Below, piece by piece: positions 34,383 to 44,591 of a stretch of 64,000 bases of DNA (its first letter is position 1; each line of letters opens with the position of its first letter). The stretch lies in contig JAPZLL010000007.1 in NCBI GenBank assembly GCA_036250225.1, forward strand, positions 682,001 through 746,000. The letters are read 5' to 3'. A model generated the notes under the pieces. The model was given only the letters and a program-made list of their open reading frames with translations. It made no database searches and was not told the DNA's origin. This stretch comes from Cercophora sp. LCS_1. Its lineage: Eukaryota; Ascomycota; Sordariomycetes; Sordariales; Lasiosphaeriaceae. Made by a program: the position numbers and the translations under genes.

Positions 34383-37300
34383 ATGGAAACCTTACGACTG
34401 AAGCCGCGAGCGCCGGTAGAAGACATCGAAAACTGGGACGACGACGACTTTTTGATTGACGGCGATGACCTTACTGTCGTCAGCCAGGCGACGTCCGCCA
34501 ATGTCCCCTCGCACCGTCGAGATTCCCACTCATCATTTCGCTCCGACTTCGAGTCAATACACGGGGAAGAGGAGAAGCAGGTTCTCCTGCCGGACGATGA
34601 TGAGAAGTCGACGTTGGATGCCATCGCTGCAGCTGCGAAGGCAGGCATCCCAATACCCAAAAATGTTCCCCCATCTGCCTTGATGGGCGGTACCATCAAG
34701 AGACTTGGTGGTCGAAGGATCAAAAAGGTCATCCAAGAAGACTGGGTCGACGACCTTGTTTTTCCTGATGGGCAGTCCTTGGAGATCAAGCCGCAGGATA
34801 GTTCACAGTTTCCAGAGGTTTTGCGCCAAGTTAGCAATTCGGCGTTTCCCAGCCCTTCGAAGCCGACAAAAACATCGCCCAGCATTCCCCAAGAGCCTTT
34901 CAAGGCGCCGGTCCGCCCGCCAATACCCGCTGTCCCAGCTAGCCTTATCAACCTTGATCGTTTCCGCGATACCGAGGACGATGATGACTTTTTCGGGGAT
35001 GGCGCGGCAACTATTAAAGTATCCAAAAAGCGGGACGTCTTGAAGCCCGTCTCAATGGTTACGCCGCCAACCCCACAGAAAAACGCTCCCCCGACCACTA
35101 GCGGGGACGATGATTTTGAGACCGACTTTGAGCTCCCGATGGATGGCACTTTGAGACTGTCTACGAGACGAGACATCCCCAAGACGCCATCTTTGCACAC
35201 CCTGGACGACTTTGAATGGGCCGAGGGCAGCCTCGGGACAAGGTTTGGTGGCACCCGACGCGATGCCCGGTCCACCCGCAGCTCTTCTGCTTCCGCGCTC
35301 AGCCCGAGTATTGCCAGCTCCATCACGGCTGAGAGTGAGGACGAGACATTTGATGGCCTCATCTTGCCGAACGGCCCTCTCGACTTTGAGAGGCGCTTGA
35401 ACCGTCACCGTCACAGCCGCTCTCCGGAGCGCATTATTGAGGAGCCTGCCAAGGAAGAGAGGGAGGAGAAAGCCGAGAAGGCGCAGAAAGAGGAGAAGGA
35501 GGATTTCCTTGCCGACCTTGATATCGGCGACGGCGAGGTCTTTGACTCCAAGAAGCTGACACTTCATCGCAATATCCAACTTAAAGAAGCTCGACCAGCC
35601 AGCCCATCCCGCCCAAAGGCATCGGTCGCCCTCAAATTCACAAACAAGCCCACTGTTGCTTCCCGTCTCCCACGGCCTATGGGGCCGCCCATGGTGAGCC
35701 ACGAGCGAACGCTTACACAGTCGTCTCTTGAGCCTGTTTCTGAGAGCGGTGGCCCTATTACGCATACTAGGCGTTCTCTGTCGCGTCTTGGCCACTCTAC
35801 TCAGTCCTCCATCAGCAGCATCGCAACGCCCACCACGCCCTCATCGGGCTACTCAATCCCTCCCTCGACCCCGCGGAGAAAGGAACTCGGCCAAAAGACG
35901 TCCGCTGTGTCTCTCCGGACCGAACCAACCACGACGAGTGCACAGCTGCTTAGACTCAAGAGGTCGTTGCCCGCTATGCGCGGGCCTCAGTCCCCGGCCC
36001 GGCCTGTGATGACCAGGGGATTCGAGCGCCCTCCGTCTAGGACTGAGCTGGTCACGCGGCCGGGTTCGTCCATGAGACCCAAGACGCCGGTCGAACGAAT
36101 GCGCAGCTCGGAAAGCGCGGCAGCACAGGCCCGCAAACCGTTTCTGCCGGCTGGCGCTTCTGCGTCGCAGTCGCACAACATTGTGGCGAAGACGTCTCGC
36201 GTGTTCCGTCGGCACGATTCCGAGAATAGCATCGACTACCGTCCCAACTCTAGAGCAGTTTCACGGTCGACTATCCGATCGCCTAGTCCGCGCAAGTATC
36301 GTCATGCCGAGAAGATTGCCCAAGAGGGAGCTTGGTCACAACTAAGCAAACCTCGACGTATGCGACAGTTTGGGGATGGCCACGAGTTGGACGGTTTTGA
36401 CGACCTCCCTACGTCCACCCAAGCAGAGGCACGGTTCCTCAAGCAGCCTGTTGGCGCTGGCCCCCCTCGAGCACAACTGCGGAGCAAGATGTATCAAAAC
36501 GTCTTGCCTGACCGCAATACTCCTTCACCTAGCATGCCATATACGCCGCGGACCGACAATGTGCCCAGCTTCGCTCGCGATACTGCCGCCAGCCGGATTG
36601 CGCGCGAGGCTAGTCTTGCACAGCGTGTCCCATCGGGACCGCTTGCTCCCCTCACGTCGCACCGGATCGCCCAACTCTCGGCAAGGGGCAACTACAACAC
36701 CTACACACCCCAAGCCCCCCAATCGACTATCAAGTTGAAAAAGACACGGCGAACTCCACAGCTTAAGCCCCATCTCATTGCTAATCTGAATCCTCCAAAA
36801 GACTCAAAGAGTAAGCCGCATTTCTCCTCTGCTGATTTCGTTTCTAATCTATTTGTGCAGTGGTCAAGGGCATGTGTTACAACCCGGTGACATTCCGGTG
36901 GGAAGGGAATGATAATGTTTTGAGCGCATTTGAGGCTCCTGCTTCGTCGCCATCAACGGCTTCTGTCCCACATTACCTCGCTCGAGAACGGGAGAATGCG
37001 ACGCCACGACCTGCACTTATCACCAACATCGGCACCACAAAGGGTGTCCAGGTCGTTGGTGGCATGGTTTTCGACCCGCAAAACATGTGCTGGCTGAAGC
37101 TTGCTCCTCAGGACAAGAACAAACCAGAGGAGCCCGATCCGATGGATGGCTTCAATGCTCTCGACGACGAAGAGGATGTGTTTAAGGATATTCCGGATCT
37201 TGAAGACCACATGATGGAGTCGAGCGAGCCAGGCCGTCGCGTCAGCGACATCAAGGACGACTGGCTCGTGGGCGAGGAATTCGACGTGGGCCCTGAGTTC

Positions 37301-37432
37301 ATCCGACGACAGCGCGAAGAGGAGGAGCGGTGGCGCAAGAAGTGCCAGATGTGGGTCGGTGGGCCGCGGGACCGTGGCGACGCGTGGAAGTGGGCGATCC
37401 GCGACATTGTGGCCCAAACGACAGAGGACTAG
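34383..37432 (+). CDS. byr4: Byr4/Bfa1-type septation regulator, 2 exons
   Basis: Scaffold of the two-component GTPase-activating complex (with Bub2/Cdc16) that restrains the Tem1/Spg1 GTPase of the septation initiation/mitotic exit network, acting at spindle pole bodies. Exons 34383-36810 and 36861-37432 give 999 aa. The intron (36811-36860, 50 nt; GTAAGC, TCTAAT, GTGCAG) joins PKDSK with MVKGMCYNPVTFRWEGND. Byr4 marks are the N-terminal acidic ENWDDDDFLIDGDDL; IKKVIQEDWVDDLVFPDG; the two related C-terminal modules GMCYNPVTFRWEGN and GGMVFDPQNMCWLKL; and a C-terminal DDWLVGEEFDVGPEFIRRQ. The middle is long, Ser/Pro/Arg-rich and probably disordered, with many SP/TP sites fitting control by mitotic kinases (inference). 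Confidence 0.88.
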
Positions 37433-38816
37433 ACGACGACTCAACTTTACTTCTCGACCTCGACTATTTTGACCGCTATCACTTTTATTTGATGACGAAA
37501 CGACAACAATCATGTGATGACCTGGTGGCTATACAATAATTACAAAGGGGGTGGGAACATCACCGTACATATCGATGTTAGCAACGGCCCTTTGGGAACC
37601 ATGGTTCCGCGCACAAAACGGGAATGAACTGGAACTGGATCAGCAATTCGGCGGGATTCACATGACGGCTTAACGACTGTGGGTTACGACAAAACAAAAG
37701 TGGTGATATATACGGCTCAGGCGGTTCTGGCACATTGCATGGCTGGATGTTGGTGTTTTATTCGGTGATGACTGGTGGGCGGTTGCTCTGACTATTCTTC
37801 TCTGGCTCGTGCAGCCCTGCATGGAGTTGCTGTTGGTGATGGAAGGTTTGGGGTTTTGGACGGGAGTTTAGAGCGTTTATGGATAGACTTGTGTTTCTGT
37901 GCGTTGTTTAGGTAGTGGGAGCAGTGGGTGTGTAATGTAAGAGTTCATTACAACGGTGTACTTGCTTGCGAGTGAGATTGTCCCTTATGATATGCGTTGC
38001 ATGTCTGCTTCCGCATCAGCAATTACAAAAGTTTGAAGAAAGTGTTGGTGTCGTTCTCCGCGTTCTCTGTTGTTCGGTCGACCAGGTTCTCCCCTCTGCC
38101 CAAGTTGTCATGCTGGTGGATCATGTTCATGGAACGTTCGGGACAAGTTACCGAACGGTTCAGTTTCACTGTTTCTCTGGACGCAGTGGTCCCGTTCAAG
38201 GCCTGCTAACAGATACAACTGTCTCCGTTGTTAGCTAAGACGGTTGAAGCTAACTGGTGGTGTGTTCTGAGAGGTTCCAACGACGTCCGCTGCTGGAGCC
38301 CGGCTCGGGTGCACCTGTGATCTCATTTTCCCGTGTTCCCGAAGCCGAAAGGGGGCCGAGTCGCATGCCAAGACCGTGACAAAGCGTGACGCTCTCACCG
38401 TCCGCACTCTACGGTGAGCAAAACTCGATTCACAAGCGGCAGCGGGGCCTGAGAGACAATTTCAAAGAAGCACAATGGAATTTGCACCATCTTCTACGGG
38501 ATATCCAACTCAATAATGCAAAACAGAAGACGTGAACTCGGAATTGAGACGTGAATGTGGAGAGCCGATATTTCCAGAAGCTGCTGTAAGTTGTCCCGCT
38601 AATACGCATCAGCACTAGTGCAATTGGAGCTCGGGCCAACAACGGTGAATCTTTGGATTTTTTTTCGCTGCTCGGTCGTCGACATTGAACTTTTTTCTCT
38701 CGAATCCATACCCCAAGCCTCCTCCATCATAGCCCCCGTCGAGTCGACCGTGATACCCCGTTTCATTCTCATTTTCTTAGCCTTGCCGGCACAATCTTCA
38801 TAATACACCACACACA
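37433..38816. other. Intergenic; byr4 3' region and hsp60 promoter
   Basis: No gene seen. The left half is byr4 3' sequence and spacer. The right 500 bp before 38817 is the hsp60 promoter, with one perfect heat-shock half-site pair at 38572-38579. Confidence 0.55.
38572..38579 (+). promoter_or_regulatory. Candidate heat-shock element of hsp60
   Basis: TTCCAGAA fits the inverted TTCnnGAA core bound by heat-shock factor, 238 nt upstream of the hsp60 start. Only two pentamers are clear, so it is a weak site by itself. Confidence 0.45.
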
Positions 38817-40650
38817 ATGCAGCGCGCATTGACAAGAGCTTCGGCCTCGCCGCTCGCGGCTTCCCGGCTGCGCAACGCCCAGCCCGTCCGTTTCGCACAC
38901 AAGGTGATTGGAGGTCCCGGCGGGTCAATCGGCCTATACTAACACAGCGGATAGGAGCTCAAGTTCGGTGTTGAGGGTCGGGCAGCTCTACTTGCCGGTG
39001 TGGAGACCCTCGCAAAGGCGGTTGCCACAACACTCGGCCCCAAGGGCCGCAACGTCCTCATCGAGTCCAGCTATGGCTCACCAAAGATCACAAAGGGTGG
39101 GTAGACGTGGGCTCGGGATCACAGACAAGGTGCTAACAGTACTAGACGGTGTCACCGTTGCCAGGGCCATCACCCTGAAGGACAAGTTCGAGAACCTCGG
39201 TGCCAAGCTCCTCCAGGACGTTGCCGGCAAGACCAACGAGGTTGCTGGTGACGGCACAACCACCGCCACCGTCCTCGCCCGCGCCATTTTCTCCGAGACC
39301 GTCAAGAACGTTGCCGCCGGCTGCAACCCCATGGATCTCCGCCGGGGTATCCAGGCCGCCGTCGATGCCGTCGTCGAGTACCTCCAGACCCACAAGCGCG
39401 ACATCACCACGAGCGCCGAGATCGCCCAAGTCGCCACCATCAGTGCCAACGGCGACCACCAGATTGGTGGCTTGATTGCCAACGCCATGGAGAAGGTTGG
39501 CAAGGAGGGTGTCATCACAGTCAAGGAGGGCAAGACTCTCCAGGACGAGCTCGAGGTCACCGAGGGCATGCGCTTCGACCGCGGCTACGTCTCCCCCTAC
39601 TTCATCACAGACCCCAAGTCTCACAAGGTTGAGTTCGAGAAGCCCCTGATCCTCCTCTCCGAAAAGAAGATCTCCCAGGCTGTGGACATCATCCCTTCGC
39701 TTGAGCTCTCCAACCAGCTCCGTCGCCCTCTCGTCATCATTGCCGAGGACATTGACGGTGAGGCGCTGGCTGTCTGCATCCTGAACAAGCTCCGTGGCCA
39801 GCTCCAGGTTGCCGCCGTCAAGGCCCCCGGCTTCGGCGACAACCGCAAGTCCATCCTCGGCGATCTTGCCGTCCTCACCAACGGTACCGTTTTCACTGAG
39901 GAGCTTGATGTCAAGCTTGAGAAGGCCACCGTCGACATGCTGGGGTCCACCGGCTCCATCACCATCACCAAGGAGGATACCATCATCCTCAACGGCGAGG
40001 GCAGCAAGGATGCCATCACTCAGCGTTGCGAGCAGATCCGCGGTGTTATGGCCGACCCCGCCACCTCCGAGTACGAGAAGGAGAAGCTCCAGGAACGTCT
40101 TGCCAAGCTTTCCGGCGGTGTTGCGGTCATCAAGGTCGGTGGCTCTTCCGAGGTTGAGGTCGGTGAGAAGAAGGACCGCTTCGTCGATGCCCTGAATGCC
40201 ACCCGCGCTGCCGTTGAGGAGGGTATCCTCCCCGGTGGTGGCACTGCCCTCATCAAGGCTTCTTGCAACGCCCTTAAGGACCTCAAGCCTGCCAACTTCG
40301 ACCAGCAGCTTGGTGTTAGCATTATCAAGAACGCCATCACCCGTCCCGCCAAGACCATTGTTGAGAACGCTGGTCTCGAGGGCTCCGTCATTGTTGGCAA
40401 GCTCACGGACGAGTACGCGGGTGACTTCAACAAGGGCTTCGACAGCTCCAAGGGCGAGTACGTCGACATGATCCAGGCCGGTATCCTCGATCCCCTCAAG
40501 GTTGTCCGCACCGGCCTTGTTGATGCTAGCGGTGTCGCATCGCTCCTCGGAACCACCGAGGTTGCGATTGTTGAGGCTCCTGAGGAGAAGGGCCCTGCGC
40601 CCCCGATGGGTGGCATGGGCGGAATGGGCGGCATGGGTGGCATGATGTAA
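38817..40650 (+). CDS. hsp60: Mitochondrial chaperonin Hsp60, 3 exons
   Basis: ATP-dependent folding chamber of the mitochondrial matrix (GroEL type). Exons 38817-38903, 38955-39096 and 39146-40650 give 577 aa. Introns are 38904-38954 (51 nt; ACTAAC) and 39097-39145 (49 nt; GCTAAC). Exon 1 is almost exactly the mitochondrial presequence, MQRALTRASASPLAASRLRN, with Arg/Ser/Ala and no acids. GroEL signatures: TLGPKGRNVLIE, the ATP loop DGVTVAR and AGDGTTTATVL, then RGIQAAVDAV, and AAVEEGILPGGG near the C-terminal equatorial domain. It ends in the GGM-repeat tail (GGMGGMGGMGGMM). Codon use is strongly C-ending, as expected for an abundant protein. A short (ATG)n microsatellite lies in the 3' region. 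Confidence 0.98.
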
Positions 40651-41718
40651 GCGGGTTCAAAAAAGTTGTAGGCTCATCTGGTCTTCTTTTGGTTTAGGGC
40701 GACTACTTGGGGGAGCATTTGGGTTCGGTGTTATGGATGTACTATGGGGCCATGATCTCTCCTCTCTGCTTTCCTCGTCTGTGTTCACGAAGTACATATT
40801 CCCGGCATCCGCCTTGTATAATACGACCACGGTGGGATAGAGTAGAGAAAACAGAAATGAATCTGTGTAGTATGATGATGATGATGATGATGATGTATAC
40901 TTTTCAGGCAGAAATGTAGCTGCCTTTGTTTGTGTCGCGGCGATACTGTGATGCGTCGTCACTCGGGCGATAATCAATCTTGTGGCCTGGCGTCGCTGAC
41001 GTTGCCTGTTGACACCCCACCGGGCGATAGCCAACCTTGTCAAGTGATGCTGTACAGAAATAGGGGGTTGGGCCTGCAGGGTTTAGTGTAGCAAAGCCCC
41101 GCGACAATCATGTAAGCGTCGCATGCATGGGATTGGGAGTTGTCAATCAATGGGTCCATCGCATGTCTCGTAGACAACGATAACCCCACCAGCTTGAACT
41201 TGATGTTGTTTTTCAGGCGCCCCCTCCCCCTCCATTCGGTTTGATTGTCAACCACCCTAAGCACAGGTTTGCCTTTTACATTTTGAGGAGAGCAGCGAAA
41301 CTGTCCCAACGTCTTTTTTTTTGTCGCCCGACTCGTTCTCGTTTGGGTTTCTTGCTTTCGTGTGCTTTTGAAGTAAGTTGGCCTCATCCCACGCAATTCA
41401 AGCAACCAAGACGAAGCTGCTTGTTGCTCCGCCGTCTCCGCTTTGCCAAAAGACCTACCCCGCGTGTGCACCTCGCAGCCCCCTTCCTCATCCATCATCA
41501 GGCCCGCCTTGCCCGACACCGACCACTGATTTTCTCTCCTGCTCATTACTCTCGCCGATACTCCCGCCGATTATCTTTTTTTCTCTTCTCCTCGTACTCC
41601 AACTCGGTTGCTAACAAAGCTTCTGAAACGTGTTAGCCCACATAACTCTCTCCTCAACCCCTCCAACTAGCACTTTTTTTGCAAAGTTGGGAAACCCGCC
41701 CACCAAAAACCGCCCATC
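40651..41718. other. Intergenic; hsp60 3' region and cofilin promoter/leader
   Basis: Has an (ATG)8 run at about 40873-40895 and a C/T-rich leader before cofilin (41400-41718). No gene seen. Confidence 0.55.
40873..40895. repeat. (ATG)n microsatellite in the hsp60 3' region
   Basis: About eight tandem ATG/TGA-frame trinucleotides about 225 nt after the hsp60 stop. Confidence 0.85.
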
Positions 41719-42660
41719 ATGGTATGTTTGCCTCGCCCTCCCACCGCCTCTCCCTCTCCCTCTCTCTCGGCGCGCATCCCGGCCACCCCTCCTCTTTGCT
41801 GACCTGAGAAATCTTTACAGTCTCAATCCGGGTCAGTACAATACAGTCGTCCTCTTAGTTTTATTTCCCGCACACGCACGAAGCGCGCATGACCTCGCCC
41901 GATCGGTCGCGATGATTATTATCCCCCTCTCCCCGACGGATGATGAGCAAAAACCAAAACACAAAGACACACAAAAACTAACCGCGGCTTGATTCCACGT
42001 TTTGCAGAGCTACCGTCAACCAGGAGTGCATAACGGCCTACAACGACCTCAAGCTCAACAAGAAGTACAAATACGTCATCTACAAGCTGTCGGACGACAA
42101 CAAGGAGATTGTTGTCGAGAGCACCAGCGAGGACGGCCCCGACTATGATGACTTTCGCGAGAAGCTGATCAATGCCAAGACGAAGAGCAAGACCGTGAGT
42201 GGACGAGACATGGGATCTAAAAAGGGGGTTATTTTGCTGACTTGATGAATGCAGGGCGCCGTCGGCAAGGGTCCCCGATATGCCGTCTACGACTTTGAGT
42301 ACCAGCTCAAGTCCGGAGAGGGTACCCGGTATGTTTTTTTTTTTTTTGTTTCGGGTAGCAGGGTGGGACCGGGTTAAGGGGCTGACGCATAGGGAATCAA
42401 AACAGAAACAAGATCACCTTCATTGCCTGGTCGCCAGATGATGCCGGCATCATGGTAGGTTTTTCTGTGAGGTTCTGTATCGTTGTGAGATGGCTAATTA
42501 TGTGTGCGTTTCGCAATAGGCCAAGATGGTGTACGCCTCGTCCAAGGAGGCGCTCAAGCGTTCGCTGCCCGGCATTGCGGCCGAGCTCCAGGCCAACGAC
42601 AACGATGACATTGAGTACGATTCGGTGCTCAAGACGGTCAGCAAGGGCACGGCGGCATAA
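41719..42660 (+). CDS. cof1: Cofilin (actin-depolymerising factor), 6 exons
   Basis: Binds ADP-actin, severs and depolymerises filaments; needed for actin patches and cytokinesis. Exons 41719-41721 (ATG only), 41821-41831 (11 nt), 42008-42194, 42255-42328, 42406-42454 and 42520-42660 give 154 aa, the usual fungal length. The first intron follows the start codon directly, as in other ascomycete cofilin genes. The start MSQSGATVNQECI carries the regulatory Ser near the N-terminus. The ADF domain follows: KYKYVIYKLSDDNKEIVVE, FREKLINAKTK, PRYAVYDFEY, KITFIAWSPDDAGIMAKMVYASSKEALKRSLPG (actin-binding helix in its second half) and ADELQ-like AELQANDNDDIEYDSVL. Intron phases are all consistent. The 3-nt and 11-nt coding exons would be missed by simple ORF calling. 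Confidence 0.96.
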
Positions 42661-43058
42661 AGGGGATGGCGTCGTTCGTGTTGTCTGTTGGGATGGATTC
42701 TCGTTGTTTTCGCAGTGTTTGCGCCGTCGTACATGGGCAAAGACTCATTTTGTGAAGCGGAAAATCTCATGGCCGTGTGTGTGATTCGCTGCTTCTGCCG
42801 CGTTGGGGCTTGTCTTGAGCTTGGGCTCTCTGGTCTTGCGATATAGCCAGGTTATAGAGAACGATGGAAGTCAGTCAGAGTTCGGAGCTTTTCATCCACG
42901 GAGCACCAGCATGGATGAGTTGGATGTTGGCAGTGATCATGACACTCGGATATTTTTTTAAGTGAAGGGTAAGACCTGAGACTCGGTTCTGCGTTCCGGC
43001 CGTATCTTATACCCTAGACTACTCCTTCATCCATCCACGCTGTCTTACAGGAGTAACA
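42661..43058. other. Convergent spacer between cofilin and the Get5-like gene
   Basis: 398 bp between facing stop codons; both 3' untranslated regions, no gene seen. Confidence 0.65.
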
Positions 43059-43967
43059 TCACCTCCCCTCCCAAGCCCCCTTAAAAACACCCACAACCTC
43101 ACCAGCAACCCCCTCATCCTTGAGCCTCTGCTGCAGGAAACCCTGCAAATCACCCCAAAACTCGTCGGTCCCCAACACCTCCCGTCCGCTCAACCCCGTC
43201 GCAACCGGCCCCGCCTTCTCTTTTTCTGTCGTTCCTGTCCCCCCAGTACCAGGAGCAGTCCCCAGCGCAGCAGCACCCCCCATTACCATAACACTAAGCT
43301 CGACACTCCCATTCGTATTGTCGCTGCCAACGATCTCGCGTAGCGACTTGGAATCAGCAATAGGCTTCTTGTTGTACAGCAGCTTGAGCTTGTCGGTGGC
43401 GATGGTCGATTGCTGCGAGACGAGGTTCTTGATTTCGAGGGCCGAGGTTGTCCCGATCGGGAGGGCGGGCAGGGTTATGCTGAGCGGTGGGTTGCGGAGG
43501 GAGCGGACTGTTATGCTGATGGAGGGCTCGGTGCCGGGGGTTTGGGCTGTGGGGGAGGGTTTGGGAAGGGGGGGTTGAGAGGGGAGGTGGGGGAGGGTGT
43601 ACTAGTTATCAAGCTTGTTAGGTTTGGTTGTTGAATTGAGGGGATGCCAATCCATCTATCTATTGAGGGGATATAGCGGATGGGAGAGGGAGGGAGCGAG
43701 GGAGGGAATGTGTGTATAGGAGGAAAGTGGGAGAGAGGAGACATGGAAGGGTACTACATGGAAGGGTACATGGGAAGTAGATAGAGGAGAGAGAGAGAAG
43801 GGAGGGGGGGGGGGGTCAGGGGAGAAATGGGAGAAGGAGGAATAACGTACTGGGTTCGTGGAGGGGTAATTGTGCGGATCTTCAATGTGGTCGGGTGTTA
43901 TTTTTGTTGGTTTGGTGTCGAGGAGGGAGAGGAAGGTTTTGGCAAAAGTTAACTCGGTTGTCGACAT
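43059..43967 (-). CDS. Get5/Mdy2-like ubiquitin-like domain protein, 2 exons
   Basis: Predicted member of the Get4-Get5 complex that passes tail-anchored proteins from Sgt2 to the Get3 ATPase for ER insertion. Exons 43967-43851 and 43601-43059 give 219 aa (yeast Get5 is 212). The 249-nt intron (43602-43850) has donor GTACGT, branch CCTAAC, acceptor AACTAG and a G12 run. The N-terminal Get4-binding segment is TELTFAKTFLSLLDTKP. The ubiquitin-like domain (about 65-150) runs ISITVRSLRNPPLSITLPAL to TDKLKLLYNKKPIADSKSL, with the ubiquitin-type KLLY strand. The C-terminal part (about 175-219; TDEFWGDLQGFLQQRL) fits the homodimerisation domain after a Gly/Ala/Thr linker. Assignment rests on domain order and the N-terminal motif. 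Confidence 0.8.
43804..43815. repeat. G12 homopolymer in the Get5-like intron
   Basis: Twelve consecutive G on the plus strand inside a purine-rich 200-nt block that lies wholly within the intron. Confidence 0.85.
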
Positions 43968-44591
43968 TTTTTCGGTTATTTGTTTGCTAACCGACTTGTC
44001 AGCGGCGTGGGTGATGGTGATGGTGTTGAGGTGGTAACGTCAGAGCTGGCGCTGGCTAGCAAGCCTCGCCCGGCTCGAGCTGTCTGTGTCTGGTCGGTCG
44101 CGGGAGCGGGGAGTCCCACGGAGGTGGGGCTTATCGTTATCGGAGGGATACGCAGTCTTGGCGCTGCGAGGGTGTAAAATACGCGGGTTGATACGCGATG
44201 TCGATACGTCCTTGCTTTTTTGGCGGTGTTTGCACGACATGAAGGGTTCGAAGATACGGTTCACTCAGGCTGTGCGCTCCGCGCCGAGATCCGGAATTGT
44301 TTTTTATTTTGGAGATGGGGGGGCGGGTGGGTGGTTGTTGATCTGTTGCCAAATGAGGGCGCTGGCTCAGGCGTGGAAGTGGTGTAAGTGAGTAAGTACG
44401 CGGTCTTGGAAGATGAAGGATGCGTATACCGGGCAAGTCGATGATCATGCAATTGTGATCTAATAATTCGGGATATGGTATCCCTGTAGCGATATTTGAT
44501 TCTGGTCAAGTTGGATGGGAGAGAGATATAAGTTCTCGACTTCTCCCTGTCCCATCGTTTTGCAAGTCGTCAACCCCTGAAGACATCAACA
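43968..44591. promoter_or_regulatory. Divergent promoter region (Get5-like / terpene synthase)
   Basis: 624 bp between divergent starts. A GATATAAG TATA box at 44525-44532 lies about 60 nt upstream of the terpene synthase ATG. No gene seen. Confidence 0.65.
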
